A program made the translations under genes and the position numbers. The notes under the pieces were generated by a model. It was given only the letters and a program-made list of their open reading frames with translations, did no database searches and had not been told where the DNA came from. A stretch of 64,000 bases of DNA from AC-32 sp963728765 (lineage in GTDB: Bacteria; Actinomycetota; Thermoleophilia; Gaiellales; Gaiellaceae), in contig CAVSKX010000001.1 of NCBI GenBank assembly GCA_963728765.1, positions 372,001 to 436,000 of the forward strand, given 5' to 3'. Of this stretch, positions 23,067-31,472 are shown one piece after another. The stretch's first letter is position 1. Each line of letters begins with the position of its first letter.

Positions 23067-24896
23067 ATGGTCTGCGCCCGTCTCGCTGCCGCTTTGGCCG
23101 CCGCGCTCGCGGTTGCTCTGCCGACCGCGGCTGCCGACGCCGCGGCGCCGCAGAACCTGCACGCCTTCACGCTGCGCGCGGACGAGGCGATCACGCACAC
23201 GTTCACGCGCACGCCGTCGTTTGCGTGGAGCCCGGTCGCAGGGGCGAAGTCGTACGACTTCGAGCTCTCGACCAGCCGGAGCTTCCCCGACAACGGCCTC
23301 GTCTGGCAGACGCACGGCGTCAAGAGCCCCGCGGCCGCCGTGCCGCTCGCCCTCCCCTGGGCGACGGGCAACCCGTATTCGCTCTACGCCCACGTGCGCG
23401 CGATCACGCGGCGCGGCCCGACCGCATGGAGCAAGCCGTTCGGCTTCAACATGCGCTGGTCGACCGTCCCGGCGCCGCTCACCCCTGCCTACCCGGGCCT
23501 GCTGCGCTGGAGCAAGGTCGCCGGCGCGAGCGGCTACATGGTCTGGCTGGTCGACACCGGCCACTGGTTCACGACGCGCTCGAACATGGCGGACGAGCGC
23601 GAGTACTACGCCTTCCACCAGAACGCGACGTGGACGGGCGCCGTCCACTGGCGGGTACGGCCGATGCGCTGGCTCTACGGCGCTACAGACAACGGCCTCC
23701 CCGTCGTGTCCTACGGCCCGTGGAGCCCGGTCTACACGAGCTACAACCCGCCGTTTGCCACCGGGCCGCTCGCGGCGCAAGCGACGGTCTCCAACGTCGT
23801 CTCTGACTCGGGCCACATGCGCACCCACGAGACCACCCCGGCCTTCGTCTACCGCGGAGACACGTCGATCTGGCGCTCGGCGAGCGAGCTCTACCGGGTC
23901 CTGGTCTTCACCGACGAGGACTGCCTGAACACCGTCTTCCGCGGCGCGATCGTCGGCAGCCCGGCCTACGTTCCGCGCGAGGTCGGTCCGCTCGGGATGC
24001 CGACCGACACGACGTCGCTGCTCGCCGCGCGGAGCACCTTCCTCTCGTTCGGCCAGGAGCCGGAGTCGAAGACCGCCGAGGGCATCAACGTCAAGACCAA
24101 CGAGCTCGACCTAGCCGCCGACGACGGCACCAACGCCACCGGCCTTCCGCCGTCGCAGGTGGTCAAGCCCGCGAAGGTCGACCTCTGGGACAGCGGGCGC
24201 TACTACTGGACGGTCGTGCCGGTGAAGACCGTCGCAGACACCGCCGTCACGACGACGCTGGCGGCGCCGGCGAGCCCGAGCGACACGACGATCACCGTCG
24301 CGAACGCCACCTCGATCTCGGTCGGCGACACGCTCACGGTCGGCTCGACTCCGTCGGAGCCCGCGTTCGTCAACGCCGTCAGCGGCAACGTCGTCACCCT
24401 CGCCGCAGGCCTGCGCAACGCCTACGGGCTCGGCGACACGGTCGTGCGGCCGAGCGGCGGGATCAAGTACGTGGACGGCGAGCTGACACAGGACGCGTGT
24501 GCCTCCGGCCGCAAGCTGACCTTTGCGAAGCAGAGCGAACCGGTCGTGACCGGCCAGGCCGGCACGCCGTTCGCGTCCGGGCTCTCCCCCGACGGCAAGC
24601 TCGTCGCGGCGCGCAAGCCGAGCCCGCGCTTCTACGGCCAGCCGCTGGTCGCGTGGAGCCCGATTCCGAGCGCCGGCCAGTACGAGGTGCAGTGGAGCAG
24701 GAAGGTCTACCCGTGGGCGACCCGAGGCACGCAAGTGACGTGGGCGACCTCGCTGGAGCTGCCGCTCTCGCCCGGCACCTGGTACTACCGCGTGCGCGGG
24801 CTCGACTATCTGATGATGGGCTCGAAGCCCCAGATGTCCTGGTCGGACCCGGTCCGGATCGTGGTCACCAAGCCACGCTTCCGTGTCGTCCGCTAG
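23067..24896 (+). CDS. Secreted protein with fibronectin type III-like domains
   Basis: A 609-residue exported protein. The signal peptide is MVCARLAAALAAALAVALPT. The mature part has repeated Fn3-like modules marked by FAWSPVAGAKSYDFELSTS, LRWSKVAGASGYMVWLVDT and VAWSPIPSAGQYEVQWSRK, each followed by WxxR and YYRVRG-type strands. A Thr/Val-rich inserted domain (about 390-460, SDTTITVANATSISVGDTLT) resembles the small beta domain seen in phage and surface proteins. No catalytic motif is seen; likely a surface or adhesive protein. GTG at 23064 or ATG at 23067 can start it; there is no clear ribosome-binding site. It is convergent with the DUF4349 gene. Confidence 0.8.
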   Translation: MVCARLAAALAAALAVALPTAAADAAAPQNLHAFTLRADEAITHTFTRTPSFAWSPVAGAKSYDFELSTSRSFPDNGLVWQTHGVKSPAAAVPLALPWATGNPYSLYAHVRAITRRGPTAWSKPFGFNMRWSTVPAPLTPAYPGLLRWSKVAGASGYMVWLVDTGHWFTTRSNMADEREYYAFHQNATWTGAVHWRVRPMRWLYGATDNGLPVVSYGPWSPVYTSYNPPFATGPLAAQATVSNVVSDSGHMRTHETTPAFVYRGDTSIWRSASELYRVLVFTDEDCLNTVFRGAIVGSPAYVPREVGPLGMPTDTTSLLAARSTFLSFGQEPESKTAEGINVKTNELDLAADDGTNATGLPPSQVVKPAKVDLWDSGRYYWTVVPVKTVADTAVTTTLAAPASPSDTTITVANATSISVGDTLTVGSTPSEPAFVNAVSGNVVTLAAGLRNAYGLGDTVVRPSGGIKYVDGELTQDACASGRKLTFAKQSEPVVTGQAGTPFASGLSPDGKLVAARKPSPRFYGQPLVAWSPIPSAGQYEVQWSRKVYPWATRGTQVTWATSLELPLSPGTWYYRVRGLDYLMMGSKPQMSWSDPVRIVVTKPRFRVVR

Positions 24897-24910
24897 GGCC
24901 GAGTCCAACC

Positions 24911-25004
24911 AAGTAACAGTCTGTTACTTGCTCGGGCTCGACCGCGTGGTTGAGCCATTCGGCGGTGGCTGCAGGGCGATCCCCCCTTGTAACAGTCTGT
25001 TACT
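24911..25004. repeat. Pair of identical palindromic 16-bp repeats in a convergent gap
   Basis: AAGTAACAGTCTGTTACTT (24911-24929) has 9-bp perfect arms around a central T. The core GTAACAGTCTGTTACT recurs exactly at 24989-25004, 76 bp away, where it covers the stop codon of the DUF4349 gene. The palindromes are AT-rich in a GC-rich region and look like dimeric repressor (for example TetR-type) operators, yet they sit between two gene 3' ends. Confidence 0.6.
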
Positions 25005-26079
25005 AGGCTCGTTCGAGCAGGCGCGCGTCCGAGCGCCGGCGCTGGGCTCGGGCGGCCGCGATCCCCACAGCGCCGAGCAGCAGGAGTGGGCCCGCTACGA
25101 CGAGTGCGTAGATCAGGATCTCCAGCTCGCGCACGAGCACCGAGCCCGCGTCGTCGAGGGTGCGGTCGAAGCGGCTCGGCGCTGCGGCTGCCTGCTTCGC
25201 GGGGGTCGTCAGGGCAAGCGTGATCCGCGCGAGGCGGGCGCTCTTCAGCAGCCGCGCGTGCTTCGCGCGCAGGGTCGCGAGCTTGGCGCGGATGACAGGC
25301 GCTTCCGGGGGCGAGGCGTGGGCAAGGGCGCGCTCGAGCTGCGCGATCTGCAGCGCCTCGCGGTCGACTCGACGCGTCACGTCGAGGATCCCGGTGTGCT
25401 GCTGGAGGATCGTCCCGAGCGAGGCGAGCTCCGTCAGGGCCGTCTGGACGTTGCCCACCGGGACCCGCAGCACGAGGGTCGCACCCCCGCCCTTGCTGCG
25501 CGTCGCGTACTGCACCGACGCCACGTAGCCGCCGAGACCGTGGGCGAGGTTCATCGCCCGCTTGGCCGCGCTCGACATGGTGTCGACGTCCTTCACACGG
25601 AGCCGAAGCGTTGCCTGGTAGCGCTGCAGGCGGCCGGTTGCAGGAGCGAGGTCCGCAGACCGCAGGGCGGAACCGAATTCCGGCGCGGGTGCCTTCAGCG
25701 CCTCCCAAGCTCCCTTCTCGACCGGGGGTGCCGTACGCGTTGGCAGCGTCCTACCTAGCGCTGAGCCGGCTGACGACCGCTGGTTTCCGGAGCGGGTAAG
25801 GCCCGTGATTCCCGCCACGAAGAGCGAACCGAGTACCGCAACCGCTGCAAGGACGAGCATCAGGCGGCGCGAGGGCCACCGGTACGTCCACGGCGGCCCC
25901 GGCGGCTCCAGCGCACGCACCTGCGCCCGCAGGGCGGCCGGCGCGACGGGACGCGACGCGCGCAGCTCCTCCGCGAGCTTGTCGAACCGGTCGTCAACGA
26001 GCTCCAAGGCGGCGACTTGGCGACGCCGACCATAGAGGCCGTGCGGGCTCTGCCCGTGCGGCCGTCTACGCAGCGACAC
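25003..26079 (-). CDS. DUF4349 membrane protein, probable partner of the ECF sigma factor
   Basis: A 358-residue protein with a cytoplasmic N-terminal stretch (FDKLAEELRASRPVAPAALR) like that of anti-sigma proteins, a membrane helix near residues 72-92 (RRLMLVLAAVAVLGSLFVAG), a DUF4349 domain (RYQATLRLRVKDVDTMSSAA, YVASVQYATRSKGG), a coiled-coil region (VTRRVDREALQIAQLERALA), and a second helix near the C-terminus (LEILIYALVVAGPLLLLGAV). The GTG start overlaps the upstream ECF sigma gene by 14 bp, so the two are co-translated and this protein plausibly restrains the sigma factor. No zinc-binding anti-sigma motif is present. Confidence 0.8.
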   Translation of the reverse strand: MSLRRRPHGQSPHGLYGRRRQVAALELVDDRFDKLAEELRASRPVAPAALRAQVRALEPPGPPWTYRWPSRRLMLVLAAVAVLGSLFVAGITGLTRSGNQRSSAGSALGRTLPTRTAPPVEKGAWEALKAPAPEFGSALRSADLAPATGRLQRYQATLRLRVKDVDTMSSAAKRAMNLAHGLGGYVASVQYATRSKGGGATLVLRVPVGNVQTALTELASLGTILQQHTGILDVTRRVDREALQIAQLERALAHASPPEAPVIRAKLATLRAKHARLLKSARLARITLALTTPAKQAAAAPSRFDRTLDDAGSVLVRELEILIYALVVAGPLLLLGAVGIAAARAQRRRSDARLLERA

Positions 26080-26587
26080 CGGCGCTCACCTCCTTCTCCA
26101 GCTTCTGCAGGGCGCGGCTCAGACGCGTCGAGCACGCGGTTGCACTGATCCCGAGCACCCGAGCCGCGGCCTCGCCGTCGAGCTCGAGCACGATCCGCAG
26201 GGCGACCACCTCGCGTTCCGCAGCGGACAGCCGCGACAAGGCCGCCTCCAAAGCGGGCGACAACCCCTCGCCGAAGACCTGCTCCTCGCCCGCGGGCACG
26301 GAAACGGCGTAGTGGCCCTCGCGACGGCGGCGGCGCTCCTCGGCACGGAAGTGGTCGAGCGCCGTCGAACGCGCGAGCTGGCAGAGCCAAGTCCGCGCGC
26401 CGCCGCGCCGCGGGTCGAAGCGGTGCCAGCGCTCGCACGCGCGGGCAAACGTCTCGGCCGCGAGCTCCTCGGCGGCTCCTCTGTCTCCGGTCAGGTACAC
26501 GAGATAGGCGTGGACGTCGTCGAGGTGGCGCTCGGCCGCCTCTGCGAATTCCGTTGTCACGGCGTCTATACGCCGCCGCTTGCCCAT
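26066..26587 (-). CDS. ECF RNA polymerase sigma factor
   Basis: 173 residues from ATG 26587. Region 2 is visible in DDVHAYLVYLTGDRGAAEEL, ETFARACERWHRFDP and TWLCQLARSTALDHFRAEER; region 4 in ALSRLSAAEREVVALRIVLE, LDGEAAARVLGISATACSTR and LSRALQKLEKEV. It is complete, unlike the fragment at 3257-3577. It directs transcription of an unknown regulon, probably including its own operon, with the DUF4349 protein encoded next to it. A 9-bp gap separates it from the end of opcA, so read-through from the pentose-phosphate operon is possible. Confidence 0.92.
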   Translation of the reverse strand: MGKRRRIDAVTTEFAEAAERHLDDVHAYLVYLTGDRGAAEELAAETFARACERWHRFDPRRGGARTWLCQLARSTALDHFRAEERRRRREGHYAVSVPAGEEQVFGEGLSPALEAALSRLSAAEREVVALRIVLELDGEAAARVLGISATACSTRLSRALQKLEKEVSAGVAA

Positions 26588-26596
26588 CACGTCACA

Positions 26597-27442
26597 TCAT
26601 GCGGCGCGAACGGCCTCCTCGTACACCCGGTCGCGGGAAAAGCGCTCCAGCTCGTCGCTCAGCAGATCCGCCGGATCGGGCGGGTCGCCGGGCGGGAACG
26701 GAGCCGGCTCGCCGTCGACGTCCACCCCTTCGAGCCGCTTCGCCTCGTCGTGCTCGAGCTCGACGTCGTGCCCGAGCCGCGAGCGCAGCCACCCTGCGAG
26801 CAGGCATGCCTGCGCCTGCGTGCCCTTCACCTTGATCCGCTTCACACCGCCGATCCCGGGCCACAGCGACGCGAGCTGCGGACGCCAGCTGCTCGTCCTC
26901 GCCCATGCGATGTCCGAGACCACGACCCGGTCGAAGACCTCCGCAAAGCGCGCATAGGGCTCGGGCAGGCCCGGCCACTCGGTCGAGTCGACGATCAGGC
27001 GGTCGACGACGTCGACCAGCTGCTCGAACGGCGACTCCCCGAACGGCGGCAGCCCGCGCCAGCGCAGGAACACCGGCAGGTCCGGCAACAGCAGCGGCTG
27101 CACGATGCTCGCGGGCGCCTCCGCGCGCGAGCCACAGAGCCGCAGCCGGATCGTCTCGACCGCGACCTGACGCGCCTCACCGGCCGAGAAGGTCTCGACC
27201 TCGACGTTCGCCTCGAGCGCGTCCTCCGCTTCGGGGTCCGGCACGAGCACGATCGTCCGCGACGGGTGCCGCTCCGCCAACCCCGCGAGCACGTCCTCGG
27301 CCATCTCGACCCACTCCGCGGGCACCCACGCGAGGTGCGTCATCACGCTTGTGCGCTGGAAGGGCGCGCCGCTCTCGTCCGTGCACCGGAGCCGCGCGAG
27401 CTCGCGGTCGATGTCGGGGATCGAGGCTAGTGCCGTCGCCAC
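26597..27442 (-). CDS. opcA: OpcA-like glucose-6-phosphate dehydrogenase assembly protein
   Basis: A 281-residue protein that in actinobacteria and cyanobacteria promotes assembly and activity of G6PDH. It contains FQRTSVMTHLAWVPAEW, the RTIVLVPDP strand, LLLPDLPVFLRWRGLPPFGE, LIVDSTEWPGLPEPYARFAE, and the C-terminal KRIKVKGTQAQACLLAGWLR, all typical. The GTG at 27442 lies inside the last codons of zwf (16-bp overlap). It is the last gene of the pentose-phosphate operon. Confidence 0.9.
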   Translation of the reverse strand: MATALASIPDIDRELARLRCTDESGAPFQRTSVMTHLAWVPAEWVEMAEDVLAGLAERHPSRTIVLVPDPEAEDALEANVEVETFSAGEARQVAVETIRLRLCGSRAEAPASIVQPLLLPDLPVFLRWRGLPPFGESPFEQLVDVVDRLIVDSTEWPGLPEPYARFAEVFDRVVVSDIAWARTSSWRPQLASLWPGIGGVKRIKVKGTQAQACLLAGWLRSRLGHDVELEHDEAKRLEGVDVDGEPAPFPPGDPPDPADLLSDELERFSRDRVYEEAVRAA

Positions 27443-28950
27443 ATCCGACCGTCCTGCCGCAGGAGCTCCTCGGCGGCCGGCGGCCCCCAGGTGCCCGCGG
27501 CGTAGTTCGGGAACGAGGGGCGGTCGCGTGGCCAGGCCGCGACGATCGCGTCCACGAGCGACCACTGCTCCTCGACCTCGTCCGCGCGCGTGAACAGCGT
27601 CGCGTCACCCAGGAAGCAGTCGAGCAGCAGCCGCTCGTACGCCTCGGGAATCCCGGTGCGGAAGACACCGCCGTAGAGGAAGTCCATGTGCACCGTCCGC
27701 AGCGCCATCCCCTGACCCGGCACCTTGGCCGCGAACTCCAGCGAGACGCCTTCGTCCGGCTGGATGTGGCAGACGAGCACGTTCGGCCGCAGGCCGTCCT
27801 CGGTGATCTCGAACGGTGGGTGCGGCGCGCGCTTGAACTCGATCGCGATCGTCGTTTCGCGCCGTGCGAGCCGCTTCCCCGCCCGTACGTAGAAGGGCGT
27901 GTCGGCCCAGCGCCAGCTGTCGACGAAGAGCTGAGCGGCGACGTACGTCTCGGTCATCGAGTCCGGCGCGACGCCGTCCTCCTCGCGGTAGCCGGGCACC
28001 TCCTCGCCCTCGACGTAGCCGCGTCCGTACTGCCCGCGGACGACGTGCTTCGGGCCGGGCGTGTGCAGCGCGCGGAGCACCTTCACCTTCTCGTTGCGAA
28101 CCGAGTCGGCGGTGAAGTCGATCGGCGGCTCCATCGCGGTCAGCGCGACGAGCTGCAGCAGGTGGTTCTGGAAGACGTCGCGGATCGCACCCGCCCGCTC
28201 GTAGAACCCGGCGCGCCCTTCGATTCCGATCGTTTCGGCGACGGTGATCTGGATGTGGTCGACGAACTGCCGGTTCCAGATCGGCTCGAAGATCCCGTTC
28301 GCGAAGCGCAGGGCGAGCAGGTTCTGGACGGTCTCCTTGCCGAGGTAGTGGTCGATGCGGAAGATCTCCTCCTCGGCGAACGAGCGCTGGATCTGCTCGT
28401 TCAGCTCGCGTGCGGAGGCGAGATCGCGGCCGAACGGCTTCTCCACGATCAGCCGCGTCCAGCCCTCGGTCGAGCGCCGTTCGCCGATTTCGCGCGCGAG
28501 CGTCGAGATCGCGTCCGGCGGGACGGCGAGGTAGTAGACCCGGTTGCCGGCCGTGCCGCGCTTCTCGTCGAGGTCGGTGAGCGCCGTGACGACCCGGTCC
28601 TCGCCGCCTTCGTCCGCGAAGTCCGTCGAGACGTAGCGCATCCCCTCGGCGAGCCACTCCCAGACGTCGTCGCGGAACTCGTCGCGACCGAACTCCTGGA
28701 CGGCGTGCTTCATCCGGTCGCGGAACTCGTCGTCGGACTCCTCGCTGCGGGCGACGCCGACGACGCCGAACTTCTCCGGCAACAGCCGCCGCAGCGCGAG
28801 CGAGTAGAGCGCGGGGAAGAGCTTGCGCCGGGTCAGGTCGCCCGAGGCGCCGAAGATGACGAGCGCGCAGGGCTCAGGCGTGCGCTGCAGCCGCAGGCCC
28901 TCGAGCAGCGGGTTCTCGACCTGCTGCTGCGGCGACGCGGTCTCGGTCAT
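27427..28950 (-). CDS. zwf: Glucose-6-phosphate 1-dehydrogenase
   Basis: Catalyses oxidation of glucose-6-phosphate to 6-phosphogluconolactone with NADP reduction. 507 residues, normal length. Dinucleotide-binding FGASGDLT (33-40), EKPFG (170-174) and the active-site RIDHYLGKE (198-206) are all intact. It starts at an ATG overlapping the gnd stop (ATGA) and is followed by opcA. Confidence 0.97.
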   Translation of the reverse strand: MTETASPQQQVENPLLEGLRLQRTPEPCALVIFGASGDLTRRKLFPALYSLALRRLLPEKFGVVGVARSEESDDEFRDRMKHAVQEFGRDEFRDDVWEWLAEGMRYVSTDFADEGGEDRVVTALTDLDEKRGTAGNRVYYLAVPPDAISTLAREIGERRSTEGWTRLIVEKPFGRDLASARELNEQIQRSFAEEEIFRIDHYLGKETVQNLLALRFANGIFEPIWNRQFVDHIQITVAETIGIEGRAGFYERAGAIRDVFQNHLLQLVALTAMEPPIDFTADSVRNEKVKVLRALHTPGPKHVVRGQYGRGYVEGEEVPGYREEDGVAPDSMTETYVAAQLFVDSWRWADTPFYVRAGKRLARRETTIAIEFKRAPHPPFEITEDGLRPNVLVCHIQPDEGVSLEFAAKVPGQGMALRTVHMDFLYGGVFRTGIPEAYERLLLDCFLGDATLFTRADEVEEQWSLVDAIVAAWPRDRPSFPNYAAGTWGPPAAEELLRQDGRMWRRH

Positions 28951-29936
28951 GCCTCCGGGCTCTTCTCGAGGTGGCCGCCGAAGGCCTTGCGCATCGCCGA
29001 GAGGACGCGGTTGCCCCAGTCCGCCTCGCCGCGCGAGGCGAAGCGGTCGAAGAGCGATGCAGCCAGCACAGGGGCTGGCACGCCCGTCTCGACCGCGGCC
29101 TGCACCGTCCAGCGCCCCTCGCCCGAGTCGCTGACGCGACCGGCGTAGTCGTCGAGGTTCGGCGACTCGTGCAGCGCCTGCGCCGACAGGTCGAGCAGCC
29201 AGGACGAGACGACGGAGCCGCGGCGCCACAGCTCCGCGACGGCCGCGACGTCGAGCTCGTACTTGTAGTGGTCCGGGTCGCGGAGCGGCGTCGTCTCGGC
29301 GTCGGTTTCCTGCGCGTGCAGGCCGATGTTGGCGTGCTTCAGGACGTTCATCCCTTCGGCGTAGGCCTGCATGAGCCCGTACTCGATCCCGTTGTGGACC
29401 ATCTTCACGAAGTGACCCGCGCCGACCGGGCCGCAGTGCAGCCAGCCCTGCTCTTCGGGCGCCGGGTCGCCGTCGCGGCCGGGCGTTCGCGCGGCCGCGT
29501 CCATCCCGGGCGCAAGGGCCTCGAAGACGGGCTCCAGCCGCCCGACGGCCTCGTCGTCGCCGCCGACCATCAGGCAGAACCCGCGCTTCAGACCGAAGAC
29601 ACCGCCGCTGACGCCGACGTCGACGTAGTGGAGCCCCTGGCCCTGCAGGTCGCGCGAGCGGCGCAGGTCATCGACGTAGTACGAGTTGCCGCCGTCGACG
29701 ATCGTGTCGCCCTGCCCAAGATGCGGTGCGAGCTCGGAGATGGCCGAGTCGACGATCCCGGCCGGGACCATCAACCAGACCGAGCGCGGCGCGTCGAGCT
29801 GCTGCGCAAGCTCCTCCAGGGAGGAAGCCGTCGAGTCGACGTTGGGGTCGAATGTCTTGATCTCGTGTCCCGCCGACTCGAGGCGCTTCGTCATGTTGGC
29901 GCCCATGCGACCGAGGCCGACCATCCCGAGCTGCAT
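28947..29936 (-). CDS. gnd: 6-phosphogluconate dehydrogenase (short, decarboxylating form)
   Basis: A 329-residue enzyme producing ribulose-5-phosphate and CO2. Rossmann motif GMVGLGRMGANM is at the N-terminus; DGGNSYYVDD, GVSGGVFGLKRGFCLMVGG and the catalytic Lys178 in GHFVKMVHNGIEYGLMQ follow. The short length (about 300-330 against 470) marks the GntZ/YqeC-like class, often NAD-dependent. The ATG at 29936 follows GGAAGGGACACT. The 5' leader contains the 111-nt hairpin element at 29965-30075. Stop overlaps the zwf start. Confidence 0.95.
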   Translation of the reverse strand: MQLGMVGLGRMGANMTKRLESAGHEIKTFDPNVDSTASSLEELAQQLDAPRSVWLMVPAGIVDSAISELAPHLGQGDTIVDGGNSYYVDDLRRSRDLQGQGLHYVDVGVSGGVFGLKRGFCLMVGGDDEAVGRLEPVFEALAPGMDAAARTPGRDGDPAPEEQGWLHCGPVGAGHFVKMVHNGIEYGLMQAYAEGMNVLKHANIGLHAQETDAETTPLRDPDHYKYELDVAAVAELWRRGSVVSSWLLDLSAQALHESPNLDDYAGRVSDSGEGRWTVQAAVETGVPAPVLAASLFDRFASRGEADWGNRVLSAMRKAFGGHLEKSPEA

Positions 29937-29964
29937 CAGTGTCCCTTCCGTCGGTTGCGGTGAT

Positions 29965-30075
29965 GCTCTGGCGCGCGAAAAGCAAGCCAGGCAAGGACGC
30001 AGGGAGCGTTCGTACCCGCCAGAGTACGGGCGCGACTGAGGACGCCGCATGGCGCCGCTTTGCAGCCGCCAGAGC
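29965..30075 (-). repeat. 111-nt covarying hairpin element, copy 2
   Basis: Read on the minus strand this begins GCTCTGGCG (30075-30067) and ends CGCCAGAGC (29973-29965), a perfect 9-bp outer stem whose bases differ from copy 1 (GCTCTCGGG/CCCGAGAGC) at paired positions. The inner core, GCGTCCTCAGTCGCGCCC up to GTAC and GGTACGAACGCTCCCTGCG then CCTTGCCT, is shared exactly. The central loop differs in length by one base, so any reading frame through it is not conserved. It occupies the leader between pgi and gnd, in the same orientation as gnd. Confidence 0.75.
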
Positions 30076-30101
30076 GCGCCGCAGCCGGCGGGAGGGACAC
30101 T

Positions 30102-31472
30102 CTAAAGGTCCTCCAATCGGATGCGGACGATGCGGCGGCCGCGTTCCTCGAGCGAGGCGAGGTCGCCGGCCGCCTGTGAGTGGATCAGCCGCCGGAAGCC
30201 GAAGTCGCGGCCCGGAATCGGAACCTCTTCACCCGCGTCGTCCACGACCTGGACGAACAGCCCCGTGTTCGGCCCGCCCTTGTGCAGCTGGCCGGTCGAG
30301 TGCAGGTAGCGCGGGCCGAAGCCGTGCGTGACCACGCAGCCGATCTCTGCGCGGGCGCGCTCGACCAGCGGGTCGAGCTCGGCTTGCCGTGCGGGGTCGA
30401 CAAACGCCTGGATCGCGACGTAGTCACCCTGCTGCGCCTGCCCGAAAAGCTCCTCGAGCGAGCCGCGAGGCTCCACGTCCGGCTCGCCGCCGGCCGCGAG
30501 CACCTCGTTCGTTTTGTCCTTCGCGGCCTGCACGTTCGGCTGGTCGAACGGGTTGATGCCGAGGATCGAGCCGGCGACGGCGGTCGCGAACTCCCAGCGG
30601 TAGAACTCCTGGCCGAGCTCGTACGGGCCCGGCAGCCGCACCTCCGGGGCCTGGCGGTCGGGCGCGTCGGCCGGCTCCCCCGGCGCGGGGATCAGCCCCT
30701 TGCCCTCCTTGCCGGTCGACTCCGCGAGCAGCTGCTCGGCCCAGAGGCCGAAGCCGCCCGTGTTCGGGTTGATGGTGATCTTGTCGCGCCCCTCGGCCCA
30801 GCCGCTGCCGAGCTCGAGCCCGAGGTCGAGGCCAGGGTTCCCTACCTCGCCGTGGCACGCCTCGACCACCTCGTCCACGCGGTCGAGGAACCGCTCGAGG
30901 TCGACGCCCATCAGCGCTGCCGGGACCATTCCGAACACGGAGATCGCCGAGTAGCGTCCGCCGATCGTCGGCTCGCCGTCGAAGGTCGCGAGGAAGCTCC
31001 GCTCCCGCGCCACCTGCTCGAGCTCCGAGCCCGGGTCCGTGATCGCGACGAAGTACTCGCCGCGCTTGCCTGAGCGCTCCCAGAACCAGTCGAGGTGACA
31101 GCGCGTCTCGAGTGTCGTGCCGGACTTGGAGGCGACGAGGAAGAGCGTCGCGTCGAAGTCGAGGCTGTCGGTGAGCCGGCGAACCGCAGCGGGGTGTGTC
31201 GTGTCGAGGACGTGGAACGCATCGGCGCCGAACGTCCGCCTGAGCACCTCGGGCGCGAGGCTCGAGCCGCCCATGCCGAGCAGCACGAAGGTGTCGATCT
31301 GGCCCGGGGCGCCGACGTCCTCGACGAACCGGAGCAGGCTGTCGATCCGGCTGCGCATCCGCATCGGCTCATCGAGCCAGCCGAGCCACTTCGCCTCGTC
31401 GCTGCCGGTCCAGACGGTCGGGTCCCGCTCCCAGATCCGCGCGACGAGCTCGGCCGGGGCAATCGTGCTCAC
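30102..31472 (-). CDS. pgi: Glucose-6-phosphate isomerase
   Basis: Interconverts glucose-6-phosphate and fructose-6-phosphate. 456 residues with SIS-type domains: TFVLLGMGGSSLAPEVLRRT, FLVASKSGTTLETRCHLDWF, GGRYSAISVFGMVPAALMG and ELGQEFYRWEFATAVAGSI, ending HSQAAGDLASLEERGRRIVR. The sequence is of the type often fused to transaldolase in other bacteria; here tal is a separate gene in the same operon. GTG start overlaps the hydrolase stop (GTGA). A 165-bp gap to gnd holds the 111-nt hairpin element. Confidence 0.93.
   Translation of the reverse strand: MSTIAPAELVARIWERDPTVWTGSDEAKWLGWLDEPMRMRSRIDSLLRFVEDVGAPGQIDTFVLLGMGGSSLAPEVLRRTFGADAFHVLDTTHPAAVRRLTDSLDFDATLFLVASKSGTTLETRCHLDWFWERSGKRGEYFVAITDPGSELEQVARERSFLATFDGEPTIGGRYSAISVFGMVPAALMGVDLERFLDRVDEVVEACHGEVGNPGLDLGLELGSGWAEGRDKITINPNTGGFGLWAEQLLAESTGKEGKGLIPAPGEPADAPDRQAPEVRLPGPYELGQEFYRWEFATAVAGSILGINPFDQPNVQAAKDKTNEVLAAGGEPDVEPRGSLEELFGQAQQGDYVAIQAFVDPARQAELDPLVERARAEIGCVVTHGFGPRYLHSTGQLHKGGPNTGLFVQVVDDAGEEVPIPGRDFGFRRLIHSQAAGDLASLEERGRRIVRIRLEDL

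Noticed and set aside
28947..30050. N-terminal extension of gnd to 30050
   Set aside because: The extra 38 codons translate the hairpin element; the ATG at 29936 has a ribosome-binding site and starts the Rossmann fold in the usual way.
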